Source: Halocynthiibacter styelae (lineage in GTDB: Bacteria > Pseudomonadota > Alphaproteobacteria > Rhodobacterales > Rhodobacteraceae). Taken from it: a stretch of 64,000 nucleotides of DNA. A program made the translations under genes and the position numbers. Shown in pieces: positions 27,202 to 36,115 of this stretch. Below the pieces are notes generated by a model. It worked only from the letters and a program-made list of their open reading frames with translations. It was not told the origin of the DNA and ran no database searches. Each line of letters starts with the position of its first letter. Position 1 is the stretch's first letter. Location of the stretch: NCBI RefSeq assembly GCF_016123485.1, contig NZ_JADCKQ010000004.1, positions 62,001 through 126,000 on the forward strand. The letters are read 5' to 3'.

Positions 27202-27693
27202 ATGGAAAGTTATATTTCTTTTTTCCAATACGCCCTCATCGGAATTGGTGCGACACTGATCATGGATCTCTGGGCCTTGACCCTGCGCCGTGCGTTTGGG
27301 GTTCCCTCGCTCGATTTCGCGCTGGTCGGGCGTTGGCTTCTGCAAATGCGTCACGGGATCTGGTTCCACAGGCCCATCACTGGCGCGCCGTATCAACAAG
27401 GTGAACGGCCGCTTGGATGGCTTCTGCACTATGCGATTGGCGTGATCTTTGCTATCACATTCGGCATATACGCCGGAACCACCTGGATCACGCAGCCCAC
27501 GCCTGCACCCGTCATCATCTTTGGGCTTCTGACGGTCGGATTTCCCTTCCTAATCATGCAGCCCGCCTTTGGGGCGGGGATCGCAGCCGCCCGTACGCCC
27601 TGCCCTGGCAAAGCCCGCGTCAAAAGCCTGATGACCCATCTGGTCTTTGGGGTTGGGCTCTGGTTAAGCGCAATGGCCCTGGCGCAGTTCTGA
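27202..27693 (+). CDS. DUF2938-family membrane protein
   Basis: A 163-residue protein with about four membrane helices (YALIGIGATLIMDLWALTL; YAIGVIFAITFGIYA; PVIIFGLLTVGFPFLIM; LVFGVGLWLSAMALA). The motif RWLLQMRHGIWFHRPI and the short C-terminal tail match DUF2938. The function of the family is not known. It is divergent from, and probably controlled by, the MerR-type gene. It ends 2 bp from the stop of the DUF3422 gene on the other strand. Confidence 0.8.
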   Translation: MESYISFFQYALIGIGATLIMDLWALTLRRAFGVPSLDFALVGRWLLQMRHGIWFHRPITGAPYQQGERPLGWLLHYAIGVIFAITFGIYAGTTWITQPTPAPVIIFGLLTVGFPFLIMQPAFGAGIAAARTPCPGKARVKSLMTHLVFGVGLWLSAMALAQF

Positions 27694-27695
27694 TC

Positions 27696-28964
27696 TCAGT
27701 GAAACGCGTTTCTGATCCGCCGTACGGTCAACCACACGGCACCAATCACCGGCGGGATCAGAAGCGCGGTCAGCGTGGCCTTCGACAGCCCCCCAAATTT
27801 CGCCAATGGATAAACCGCATAAGTCGCAAGGTTCACGGCATAATAGCTGATCGCCACCACGGACAAACCTTCCACCGTCTTTTGCAGATGCAACTGCTGA
27901 TCTGCACGGCGATCCATGCTTTCCAGCAACTGCTGGTTCTGCGCCGAACGTTCGACTTCCACCCGTGTGCGCAAAAGTTCAGCAGCGCGAAACGCCCGGG
28001 CAGAGATATTCTGCAATTGCGCCTCAACCGCTTCCGAGGTCCGCATCGTGGGTTCGAACCGACGCGCCATGAATTCCTCAAAGGTTTGTCGCCCGCCCAC
28101 ACGGCGTTCCCGCAGCACCATGATCCGATCCGCCACAAGCGAACTATAGGCCCGCGTGCCGGAAAAGCGGAATGCCGACTGGGCAGACAAGGCTTCAAGT
28201 TCGGCCGTCAGAGGCAGCAATGCCGCAAGAACAGCCTCGGGTTCCGCCCCGCTCATCCGGTCAATCAACCGGTTCAGGCGCATATCAATATTGCCCAGCT
28301 GACGCTGCACCTCTTTCGCACGCCGATACCCAAGCATCGACATCGCCTTGTAGGTTTCAATCTCACATAGCCGCTGCACAATCCGGCCAATGCGCTGCGA
28401 TCCGGTCTGCGCAGCACTGATCACCTGGAAGTTCATCTGACCGCGCGCGTCTATGCGGAAATCACCGGCAATGATCGCCGCCCCGTCCAGAACATTGCTG
28501 ACCGCCAGACTTTCCGGCACAAAATCTTCCTTCAGGATACGCGCGAGCCTGGCTTTATCCTGCGGCTTTTCGACGACACGGATCATCGCCGACGTCAGGC
28601 GTACCCCCGGCATTTCTGCCAGCCATTTTTCGGGAAACAGGTCAAACCCATCGCCATCAGGCACCTTGCCTTCGACAAACAACGTGTAGCTCACAAATTC
28701 GGTGTGGCTTTCCCATTTGATGCCATGGCCCCCGATGCGGCCAGAATAATGGGTGGCCCCCGGGCGCGGATGATCTGCGCCGAAATGATTCAGCAGCGCC
28801 AGCAGATGATCCAGATCCGCCTGACGATCCCGCCGCGCCGCATCCGCCGGGCGTTTCACCGCAAGGTAAAGCGCCGTCGCCCCCGTCCCCAATGTCGGAA
28901 AAGGCCGCGCGTGCAGCTCATTGGTCAACGCATATCGGTCCTGGTGATCGGTGATTGCAGTCAT
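27696..28964 (-). CDS. DUF3422-family membrane-anchored protein
   Basis: A 422-residue protein. The N-terminal soluble part begins YALTNELHARPFPTL, the family hallmark, and includes THYSGRIGGHGIKWESHTEFVSYTL. Two hydrophobic helices at the C-terminus (VVAISYYAVNLATYAVYPL; ALLIPPVIGAVWLTV) with a preceding coiled-coil-like region anchor it in the inner membrane. Length and order match DUF3422. No reaction is known for the family. Confidence 0.85.
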   Translation of the reverse strand: MTAITDHQDRYALTNELHARPFPTLGTGATALYLAVKRPADAARRDRQADLDHLLALLNHFGADHPRPGATHYSGRIGGHGIKWESHTEFVSYTLFVEGKVPDGDGFDLFPEKWLAEMPGVRLTSAMIRVVEKPQDKARLARILKEDFVPESLAVSNVLDGAAIIAGDFRIDARGQMNFQVISAAQTGSQRIGRIVQRLCEIETYKAMSMLGYRRAKEVQRQLGNIDMRLNRLIDRMSGAEPEAVLAALLPLTAELEALSAQSAFRFSGTRAYSSLVADRIMVLRERRVGGRQTFEEFMARRFEPTMRTSEAVEAQLQNISARAFRAAELLRTRVEVERSAQNQQLLESMDRRADQQLHLQKTVEGLSVVAISYYAVNLATYAVYPLAKFGGLSKATLTALLIPPVIGAVWLTVRRIRNAFH

Positions 28965-29118
28965 GTCCTGTCCCCTTGTGCCCCACGCTCTCCGGGGCCC
29001 TTCAGGCGGACGCTAAACCGCAAAATCAAAACAGGTAAAGAGTTTTTTTGTTATTTTTCAGCACGTTACAGAATACCGCAGTATACCGATTAATTTCGAG
29101 GCAGATCATATAGCGGCC

Positions 29119-29523
29119 TCAGGAAACCGGCATCACCGTGCCCTGGGCAATCCCACAGATCTTTTCTTCTCCGTTTTCAACGGCATAGACTTTTGCCTCG
29201 CAAACCGCCTGCCGTTTCCCATGGCTTAAAACCTGTGCACGACTGATCAAAAGCGCACCTTTGGCGGGACGGATGTAGTTGATCTTCATTTCAAGCGTCA
29301 GCACATCCCCCAACAAGGATCCCGCCGCAAAGGTCAGCGCATTGTCGGCAAGATAGCTGACAACACCGCCATGGGCGAATCCATGTTGTTGTTTGTGATC
29401 CTCCTGCAAAGGCAGCTCGATCACAGCCTTTCCGTCACCAAGTTCCGTCAGTTCCGCACCCAAAGATTTGCTGAACGGCTGCAATGCCAGGATCGTCTGG
29501 CCCATTTTCAGAATATCGGTCAT
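29119..29523 (-). CDS. PaaI-family hotdog thioesterase
   Basis: A 134-residue single hotdog domain. QQHGFAHGGVVSYLADNALT is the PaaI signature, with the HGG turn and the catalytic acidic residue (Asp) on the central helix. It hydrolyses acyl- or aryl-CoA thioesters in the cytosol; the substrate is unknown. It lies 58 bp after the mobile mystery protein A gene on the same strand, with no sign of functional coupling. Confidence 0.87.
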   Translation of the reverse strand: MTDILKMGQTILALQPFSKSLGAELTELGDGKAVIELPLQEDHKQQHGFAHGGVVSYLADNALTFAAGSLLGDVLTLEMKINYIRPAKGALLISRAQVLSHGKRQAVCEAKVYAVENGEEKICGIAQGTVMPVS

Positions 29524-29581
29524 AGGCCAGCTTCCCGCGTGACCCGCGGAAAGTCAAATGCGACGTCAGGACAAGCGACCG

Positions 29582-30025
29582 TCAGTCAGCCCAGAAATCT
29601 GATGGCATGTCATGCAATTGCTGCGCTGCCATATCGTCAATCCAGTCCTGCTGATCCTCTTTGGGCAGCGTTGCAAACCCCGGATCTTCCCCCGCAGCAC
29701 GTTTTGCATTGCGCCTGGCCTGTTTGTATTTCAGCTGTTCCACCGGTTCATCCGGCACAATCGCATAGACGAAACGACCGCCCATGGCTTTGGCCAGATT
29801 TTCCATCTGCTTCAGCGACACCGCGCCGTCTTTTTCGCTGCGTTCTGCCTGATAGACCGCATTCCGGCTGACACCTTTGCGCAGCGCCACCTGTTCCGCA
29901 GACATGCCAAGCGCCAACCGCATCGTCGCGATCCAACCCTTTTCGGGCATTTCAACATCTGTCAGCCTGGCAGCAGCCCGGTCAAGGATACGGGCCAGAC
30001 GCCGGCGCTGGATAAAATCTGGCAT
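29582..30025 (-). CDS. Mobile mystery protein A (XRE-type HTH), orphan
   Basis: The start MPDFIQRRRLARILDRAAAR removes a 19-residue non-native extension and leaves 147 residues. GWIATMRLALGMSAEQVALRKGVSRNAVYQAERSE is a Cro/CI helix-turn-helix; GAVSLKQMENLAKAMGGRFVYAIVPDEP is the conserved tail of mobile mystery protein A. These proteins usually accompany mobile mystery protein B (a Fic-domain protein), and the pair is thought to act like a toxin-antitoxin unit. No Fic gene is adjacent here. An AT-rich region with inverted TAGTTTT motifs precedes it. Confidence 0.75.
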   Translation of the reverse strand: MPDFIQRRRLARILDRAAARLTDVEMPEKGWIATMRLALGMSAEQVALRKGVSRNAVYQAERSEKDGAVSLKQMENLAKAMGGRFVYAIVPDEPVEQLKYKQARRNAKRAAGEDPGFATLPKEDQQDWIDDMAAQQLHDMPSDFWAD

Positions 30026-30053
30026 GCAGGGCTCATTCGTTGTTTCACCATAT

Positions 30054-30098
30054 AAAACTAACAAAAAGGCCACAAATTGCAACTTACTTTATAGTTTT
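30054..30098. promoter_or_regulatory. Possible operator region between MmpA and YqiJ-type genes
   Basis: AAAACTA (30054-30060) and TAGTTTT (30092-30098) form a separated inverted repeat in a strongly AT-rich 143-bp intergenic stretch. Autoregulation by the HTH protein would fit. The stretch also repeats ATACCTA twice nearer the YqiJ gene (near 30108 and 30142), whose ribosome site is AAAGGA. Confidence 0.35.
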
Positions 30099-30168
30099 GG
30101 CATGTTTTTGCATATATATACCTAAACAAATTGAAAATCATACCTATATATAATCCGAAAGGACACCA

Positions 30169-30855
30169 ATGATCGAAACATTTCTCGCTCCGAACTCCTG
30201 GCCGTTTGCCATTGCGCTGGCTGTGACTGCCGGCCTGTTCATTCTGGAAATTCTCATGTCGCTCATCGGCGGCAGTTTTCTGGGCATGGGCGGCGAAGGG
30301 CCTGACATTGATGTAGATACAGATTTTGATTTGTCCACTGATATGGACATGGATATTGATCTGGACGCCCCGGATGTGGATGCGGATATGGCTGAAATGT
30401 CCGCTGCACCTTCTGGTTTCCTGGGCTGGCTTGGCATTCAGGATGTGCCCTTCCTGATCTGGCTTGTGTCCTTTCTGACGATGTTCGGCCTGTCCGGCCT
30501 GATCATCCAAAGCATCGCAATGGCTGTGCTGGGGGTTTCCCTGTTCACATCTCTTGCTGTGTTTGCGGCACTGCTGCCTGCTCTGGCGGTTACACGTATC
30601 ATCGCCAATCAGGTCGCCCTGATCATGCCGAAAACAGAAACCACTGCGATGCGCACAAGGTTTCTCGGCGGGCATCGCGGTGTGATCACCCAGGGCACCG
30701 CCACACGTGGCAGATCGGCGGAAGCCAAAATCAAAGACCGGCATGGCAACCTGCATTATCTGCGGGTGGAGCCCCTGGAAGACGATGGTGTTTTCCCACA
30801 GGGCAGCGATGTCACACTGATCCGGAAGCGCGGCGACAGGTTCTATGTGATCTGA
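30169..30855 (+). CDS. yqiJ: YqiJ-type inner membrane protein with C-terminal OB fold
   Basis: A 228-residue NfeD-like protein. Helix 1 is FAIALAVTAGLFILEILMSLI; an extremely acidic loop (residues about 46-74, alternating Asp with Val/Met/Ile) follows; two more helices come next, then the cytoplasmic OB-fold domain GHRGVITQGTATRGRSAEAKI and DGVFPQGSDVTLIRK. YqiJ-family proteins pair with YqiK flotillins, encoded immediately downstream. The two are thought to form membrane microdomain scaffolds. Confidence 0.85.
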   Translation: MIETFLAPNSWPFAIALAVTAGLFILEILMSLIGGSFLGMGGEGPDIDVDTDFDLSTDMDMDIDLDAPDVDADMAEMSAAPSGFLGWLGIQDVPFLIWLVSFLTMFGLSGLIIQSIAMAVLGVSLFTSLAVFAALLPALAVTRIIANQVALIMPKTETTAMRTRFLGGHRGVITQGTATRGRSAEAKIKDRHGNLHYLRVEPLEDDGVFPQGSDVTLIRKRGDRFYVI

Positions 30856-30902
30856 ACGCGTCGCGCCCCTGTTAAAAACTTACATTTCTGAAGGAGTTCT
30901 TT

Positions 30903-32591
30903 ATGGACCTGACCTCTATTGCAATCATTGCAGGCAGTATCGTTGGCCTCTTGCTGTTTATAGGCATGATCATGGCGCGGCTTTACAAACGTGCAACCCG
31001 TGAAACCAGCCTTGTGAAAACCGGCTCCGGTGGCCGCAAAGTCATCATGGATGGCGGCACAATTGTTGTGCCTTTCCTGCATGAGATTTCCAAAGTGAAC
31101 ATGAAAACACTGCGTCTGGAAGTGGCCCGGGTGAATGAACAATCCCTGATCACCAAAGACCGGATGCGTGTCGATGTGGGTGTAGAATTTTATGTGTCTG
31201 TGAATGCGACCGAGGACGGCATTTCCCGTGCGGCGCAAACCCTGGGCGATCGTACATTCCACGTCGATCAGCTGCGTGAAATGATCGAAGGTAAACTTGT
31301 AGATGGCCTGCGTGCGGTTGCCGCCCAGATGTCCATGGACGAGCTGCATGAAAACCGCGCAAGCTTTGTGCAGGAAGTGCAAAACGCGATCTCTGAAGAT
31401 CTGCTGAAAAACGGTCTGGAACTGGAAGCCGTGTCTCTGACGGCCCTAGACCAGACACCGTTTGAATCGCTGGATGAAAACAACGCCTTTAACGCGGTTG
31501 GTATGCAGAAGTTGGCAGCTGTGATTGCGACATCCCGCAAACAACGCGCTGAAATCACGGCAGAAGCAGATGTTGCTGTGGCCCAGTCAGAAATGGAAGC
31601 TGAAAAGCGCAAATACCAGATTGATCGCGAACAACAGCAGGCGCATATCGCACAGATTGAAGAAATTCAGTCCCTGCAGGCCAGCCAGGAAGCGGAAATC
31701 GCCCGCAACCAGGAGGCCTCTGATCAGGCCAAAGAACAGGCCCGGATTGAACGTGAACGCGCTGTTCGTGCTTCTGAAATTGAACGTGAACGCACCATTC
31801 GGGAAGCCGAAATCGCCAAAGAACGTGAACTGGAAGTTGCCGATCAGGAACGCCAGATCATCATCGCGCGTAAATCCGAAGAAGAAAGCCAGGCACGTGC
31901 GTCAGCGGACAACGCCCGCGCAGAGGCCAAGAAAGCTTCAGAAGCGATTGAAACCGCGCGTGCCGTTGCCGAAGCTGAACGTCGCAAGCAGATCACATTG
32001 ATCCAGGCGCAGGAAGATGCGGAACGTCAGGCAACCGCTGTTCGACTGGCTGCTGAGGCCGAGAAAGAAGCAGCAAGTGACCGTGCGGCGGCGAAACTGG
32101 AAGAGGCCCAGGCGGACGCGAATGCGATCACCGTGCGCGCAGAAGCCAAGAAAACCGACCTGCTGGCAACTGCGGAAGGTCAGACCGCGATTGCCAACTC
32201 TGAAAATGAGCTAAGCCAGGAAATCATCGCCATGAAGATCCGCCTGGCACAACTGGAAGCCATGCCTGCGATCATCGCTGAAATGGTGAAGCCGGCTGAG
32301 AAGATCGACAGCATCAAGATCCATCAGGTGACCGGTATGGGCAATGCGGCAACCGGCAATGGCGGCGCTGCATCAGGCGGCACCCCGGTGAACCAGGCGC
32401 TGGACTCTGTCCTTGGCATGGCGCTTCAGATGCCCGCGATGCAGGCGCTTGGCAAGGAACTGGGCCTGAGCCTTGAAAACGGCGTGGCAGGTGCAGCCAA
32501 TGATGTGCTGGATGTCGCACCGGAAGCGGACGCAACGCAGGAAGCACCAACGCCCGCGGCCGAAACCGCCACAGAAGCCCCGGCGCAATAA
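30903..32591 (+). CDS. yqiK: YqiK-type flotillin
   Basis: A 562-residue SPFH/flotillin protein, with AAGGAG before the ATG. The N-terminal helix is IAIIAGSIVGLLLFIGMIMA; the SPFH/PHB domain follows (GGTIVVPFLHEISKVNMKTL; VDQLREMIEGKLVDGLRAV). A very long charged coiled coil (residues about 215-430, rich in Ala-Glu-Arg) and a Gly/Ala-rich tail complete it. It organises membrane domains and is cotranscribed with yqiJ (47-bp gap). A clear terminator follows. Confidence 0.92.
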   Translation: MDLTSIAIIAGSIVGLLLFIGMIMARLYKRATRETSLVKTGSGGRKVIMDGGTIVVPFLHEISKVNMKTLRLEVARVNEQSLITKDRMRVDVGVEFYVSVNATEDGISRAAQTLGDRTFHVDQLREMIEGKLVDGLRAVAAQMSMDELHENRASFVQEVQNAISEDLLKNGLELEAVSLTALDQTPFESLDENNAFNAVGMQKLAAVIATSRKQRAEITAEADVAVAQSEMEAEKRKYQIDREQQQAHIAQIEEIQSLQASQEAEIARNQEASDQAKEQARIERERAVRASEIERERTIREAEIAKERELEVADQERQIIIARKSEEESQARASADNARAEAKKASEAIETARAVAEAERRKQITLIQAQEDAERQATAVRLAAEAEKEAASDRAAAKLEEAQADANAITVRAEAKKTDLLATAEGQTAIANSENELSQEIIAMKIRLAQLEAMPAIIAEMVKPAEKIDSIKIHQVTGMGNAATGNGGAASGGTPVNQALDSVLGMALQMPAMQALGKELGLSLENGVAGAANDVLDVAPEADATQEAPTPAAETATEAPAQ

Positions 32592-32610
32592 ACCGCCCAG
32601 AAAAAACACA

Positions 32611-32645
32611 AAAAGGCCCGCGAAATCGCGGGCCTTTTCTTTTGT
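32611..32645. terminator. Terminator after yqiK
   Basis: AAAAGGCCCGCGA and TCGCGGGCCTTTT (32611-32623, 32626-32638 region) form a 13-bp stem with a 2-nt centre, followed by CTTTTG. The A/T ends make it usable for the converging pntB gene as well. Confidence 0.9.
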
Positions 32646-32661
32646 CAGCATTTCTGATGCG

Positions 32662-34188
32662 TCAGCTGATCATGGTCAACAGCTGATCAAGGCTTGCCTT
32701 TGCATCCCCATAGAACATCCGGGTGTTTTCCTTGAAGAACAGCGGGTTCTCGATGCCGGAATACCCGGTGCCCTGGCCACGCTTAGACACAAACACCTGC
32801 TTGGCTTTCCAGCATTCCAGAACCGGCATACCCGCGATTGGGGAGTTCGGATCTTCCTGGGCCGCCGGGTTCACGATGTCATTAGACCCAATCACAATCG
32901 CCACGTCGGTTTCCGGGAAATCATCGTTGATTTCATCCATCTCCATCACGATGTCATAAGGCACTTTGGCTTCCGCCAGCAGCACGTTCATATGGCCTGG
33001 CAGGCGCCCCGCAACCGGGTGGATCGCAAAGCGCACGTTCTTGCCTTTGGCCCGCAGACGACGGGTCAGTTCCGCCACATTCTGCTGTGCCTGGGCAACC
33101 GCCATACCGTACCCCGGGATGATGATCACACTGTCAGCGTCTTCCAGCGCGGATGCAACACCATCCGCTTCAATCGCGATCTGTTCACCTTCCACTTCCA
33201 TCGCAGGGCCCGTGGTGCCGCCAAAGCCGCCCAGTATCACAGAGATGAAAGACCGGTTCATCGCCTTACACATGATGTAAGACAAGATCGCACCGGAGGA
33301 GCCCACAAGCGCGCCCACAACGATCAACAGGTCGTTGCCAAGCGAGAAACCAATCGCCGCAGCTGCCCAGCCGGAATAGCTGTTCAACATAGACACAACA
33401 ACTGGCATATCCGCGCCGCCAATGCCCATGATCAGGTGATAGCCGATAAACAGTGCCGCAAGCGTCATCAGGAACAGCGGGAAGAAACCGCCCGTGTTGA
33501 AATACCAGATCAGCGCCAGCACAGACACGCCAGCCGCGCCCGCATTCAACATGTGACCACCGGGCAGTTTTTCCGCCTTGGAATTCACTTTGCCCGCCAG
33601 TTTGCCATAGGCAATGACGGAACCGGTGAAGGTCACCGCACCGATGAAGACACCGAGGAAAAGCTCCACCCGCAGGATGGCAATCTCAACAGGAGTCTTT
33701 TTTGCAAGAAGGGCAGAGAACCCGTCAAAAATACCCACTAAAGCTTCACGACTTTTCATAAGTGCAGCAGCTTCGCCTTCAAGCGGTGGATAGAGAGAGT
33801 AAGCCCACGGATACTCCAGGTAAGGGATTTCTGCCTGAGCGAAAATTGACGCAACACGCGCCAGCTCAATATGCGCATTATAGCCGATAAACACCGCCGC
33901 CAGACCAACGAGTGAGTGCATCGCCGCCACAAGCTCCGGCATCTGGGTCATCTGCACTTTATTCGCCAGTTGCCAGCCGATCACCGCACCGCCTGCGATC
34001 AGAATGATCGTCAAAAGCCACAGGCCGGAACCGGGACCAACCAGCGTTGCAAACACCGCCAGCGCCATGCCCGCAATCCCGTACCAGACCGCGCGCTTTG
34101 CGCTTTCCTGGCCGGAGAGTCCCCCAAGGGAGAGAATGAAAAGAACCGCCGCGACAACATAAGCCGCTGTTGTAAAACCGTAATCCAT
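32662..34188 (-). CDS. pntB: NAD(P) transhydrogenase, beta subunit
   Basis: A 508-residue membrane subunit of the proton-translocating transhydrogenase, which makes NADPH from NADH using the proton gradient. It has about nine helices (first [19 protein letters not shown]), followed by the C-terminal NADP-binding domain [43 protein letters not shown] and [19 protein letters not shown]. It starts 13 bp after pntA. A hydrophilic insertion ([20 protein letters not shown]) between helices makes it longer than the E. coli protein. Confidence 0.95.
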   Translation of the reverse strand: MDYGFTTAAYVVAAVLFILSLGGLSGQESAKRAVWYGIAGMALAVFATLVGPGSGLWLLTIILIAGGAVIGWQLANKVQMTQMPELVAAMHSLVGLAAVFIGYNAHIELARVASIFAQAEIPYLEYPWAYSLYPPLEGEAAALMKSREALVGIFDGFSALLAKKTPVEIAILRVELFLGVFIGAVTFTGSVIAYGKLAGKVNSKAEKLPGGHMLNAGAAGVSVLALIWYFNTGGFFPLFLMTLAALFIGYHLIMGIGGADMPVVVSMLNSYSGWAAAAIGFSLGNDLLIVVGALVGSSGAILSYIMCKAMNRSFISVILGGFGGTTGPAMEVEGEQIAIEADGVASALEDADSVIIIPGYGMAVAQAQQNVAELTRRLRAKGKNVRFAIHPVAGRLPGHMNVLLAEAKVPYDIVMEMDEINDDFPETDVAIVIGSNDIVNPAAQEDPNSPIAGMPVLECWKAKQVFVSKRGQGTGYSGIENPLFFKENTRMFYGDAKASLDQLLTMIS

Positions 34189-34201
34189 CTATCCGGCCCC
34201 C

Positions 34202-35773
34202 TTAAGATTTCTGGAACATGGCGAGCATGCGCCGTGTCACCATAAAGCCACCGAAAATGTTGATCCCGCACATGAAGACCGCAAGCGCGGACAGAAGGAT
34301 CACAAGGAAAGACCCCGATCCGATCTGCATCAAAGCGCCCAGGATCACGATGGAGGAAATCGCATTTGTCACCGCCATCAGAGGTGTATGCAGGCTGTGC
34401 GCCACGCCCCAGATCACCTGGAAGCCGATAAAGACCGACAGCACGAACACGATGAAATGCTGCATGAAGCTTGCCGGGGCGACAAGGCCAACCGCCAGCA
34501 GGAACGCCGCACCTACCCCGATCAAAGTCACCTGATTGCGGGTCTCTTTCTTAAACGCCGCAACTTCTTCCGCACGCTTTTCTTCCGGCGTCAGTTCTTT
34601 GACTTCGACCTTCGGCTGCGCTGCAATCGCCTGCACCTTTGGTGGGGGCGGCGGGAAGGTGATTTCACCTTCAAACGTCACAGTCGCGCCGCGGATCACG
34701 TCGTCTTCCATGTCGTGATTGATCTGACCGTCTTTTTCAGGGGTCAGGTCAGTCATCATGTGGCGAATATTGGTCGCATAAAGGGTCGAGGCCTGGGCCG
34801 CCATGCGCGATGGGAAATCGGTGTAACCGACAATAGTCACGCCATTGTCGGTAACGATTTTTTCATCCATCACGGTCAACTTACAGTTGCCGCCTTTTTC
34901 TGCTGCCAAATCGACGATCACGGAACCTGGCTTCATCGCTTTGACCATATCTTCGGTCCAAAGCTCTGGCGCTTCGCGGTTCGGGATCAGGGCCGTGGTG
35001 ATGACGATGTCAACTTCTGGTGCGAGTTCGCGGAACTTTGCAAGCTGTGCTTCGCGGAACTCAGGGCTGGACACTGACGCATATCCACCAGATGACGCGC
35101 CATCTGCCTGTTCTTCCTCAAAATCGAGGTAAACAAATTCAGCACCCATGGATTCAACTTGCTCAGCCACTTCGGGCCGCACGTCAAACGCCAATGTAAT
35201 CGCGCCAAGGCTTGTAGAGGTGCCGATTGCAGCCAGACCTGCAACACCCGCACCCACAACCAGAACCTTCGCTGGGGGCACTTTGCCCGCCGCGGTGATT
35301 TGGCCTGTGAAGAAGCGGCCAAAGTTGTTGCCCGCCTCAATCACCGCGCGATAACCCGCGATATTCGCCATGGACGACAGCGCATCCATCTTCTGAGCAC
35401 GTGAAATACGTGGCACCATTTCCATGGCAATCACGTTTGCGCCTTTGGCTTTCGCCGCTTCCATACCCTCGTCGTTGGCCGCAGGGTTAAAGAAGGAAAT
35501 CAGCGTCTGACCTTTATCCAGGCGTTTCAGCTCGGTCGCGTCCGGCTGGCGCACTTTGGCGACGATATCGCAGGCCTTAAACAGCGCCGCGCCGGTTTTC
35601 AGAACCTCAACGCCCGCTTCTTTATACATAGCGTTGGAAAAGCCCGCTGCCTCGCCCGCGCCACTTTCAATGGCGCAGTCATAGCCCAGCTTCTGCAATT
35701 GTTTTGCCGAATCCGGCGTCATGGCAACGCGCGCTTCCCCGGCAAATGTTTCCTTTGGTGCTCCGATTTTCAA
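34202..35773 (-). CDS. pntA: NAD(P) transhydrogenase, alpha subunit
   Basis: A 523-residue subunit. The likely start is a TTG at 35773, preceded by AGGAATAGGGG, giving MKIGAPKETFAGEARVAMTP, the standard PntA N-terminus; an upstream ATG at 35899 would add 42 foreign residues. Domain I binds NAD (VLVVGAGVAGLAAIGTSTSLGA). The C-terminus carries four helices of domain II, so this is the single-chain alpha form. A proline-rich hinge (EITFPPPPPKVQAIAAQPKVE) links the two. It is the first gene of the pntAB unit. Confidence 0.93.
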   Translation of the reverse strand: MKIGAPKETFAGEARVAMTPDSAKQLQKLGYDCAIESGAGEAAGFSNAMYKEAGVEVLKTGAALFKACDIVAKVRQPDATELKRLDKGQTLISFFNPAANDEGMEAAKAKGANVIAMEMVPRISRAQKMDALSSMANIAGYRAVIEAGNNFGRFFTGQITAAGKVPPAKVLVVGAGVAGLAAIGTSTSLGAITLAFDVRPEVAEQVESMGAEFVYLDFEEEQADGASSGGYASVSSPEFREAQLAKFRELAPEVDIVITTALIPNREAPELWTEDMVKAMKPGSVIVDLAAEKGGNCKLTVMDEKIVTDNGVTIVGYTDFPSRMAAQASTLYATNIRHMMTDLTPEKDGQINHDMEDDVIRGATVTFEGEITFPPPPPKVQAIAAQPKVEVKELTPEEKRAEEVAAFKKETRNQVTLIGVGAAFLLAVGLVAPASFMQHFIVFVLSVFIGFQVIWGVAHSLHTPLMAVTNAISSIVILGALMQIGSGSFLVILLSALAVFMCGINIFGGFMVTRRMLAMFQKS

Positions 35774-36115
35774 ACCTGTTCCCCTATTCCTGCAACTTTC
35801 CGGAAAAATCATCTCTGCGACAAGATAGTCCCTCACAGCGACATTTTTCAGTCCCGGCATGCTTAACGTGGGTAACAATATTTCACAACAGCCTGACACA
35901 ACTGTGAGGATGTTACGCGTCGCGTTTCTGCGGGGAAAATTGTCGCATTTTCCCCACTGGGATTACGCTTCCTCCCGGGGCGATCCAGATTTACTTTTAT
36001 ACCCCTCCAGGGCAAAGCCCGGAAAATCAGCAGAGGCTTGCTATCTGGCGCGTAAATATGTTTTATACATAAAACAATTGCGTGCACGGGCCATCGCCCG
36101 GCCAGGGGAAGTCTG
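35774..36115. other. Divergent intergenic region pntA / kynU (342 bp)
   Basis: No gene is supported. It holds the promoters of pntAB (minus) and the kyn genes (plus), a palindrome near kynU listed separately, and TTTTCCCC-type symmetrical runs (AAAATTGTCGCATTTT near 35936-35951). The frames crossing it are not conserved-looking. Confidence 0.5.
36059..36076. promoter_or_regulatory. Palindromic operator upstream of kynU
   Basis: TGTTTTAT-AC-ATAAAACA is an 18-bp perfect palindrome (apart from the 2-nt centre) 39 bp upstream of the kynU ATG, in otherwise GC-richer DNA. It probably binds the regulator of tryptophan catabolism. That regulator is not in the window. Confidence 0.6.

Noticed and set aside
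32473-33741. Long plus-strand open frame (422 codons) opposite pntB
   Set aside because: Antisense to the clearly conserved pntB; His/Arg-rich composition typical of a shadow frame.
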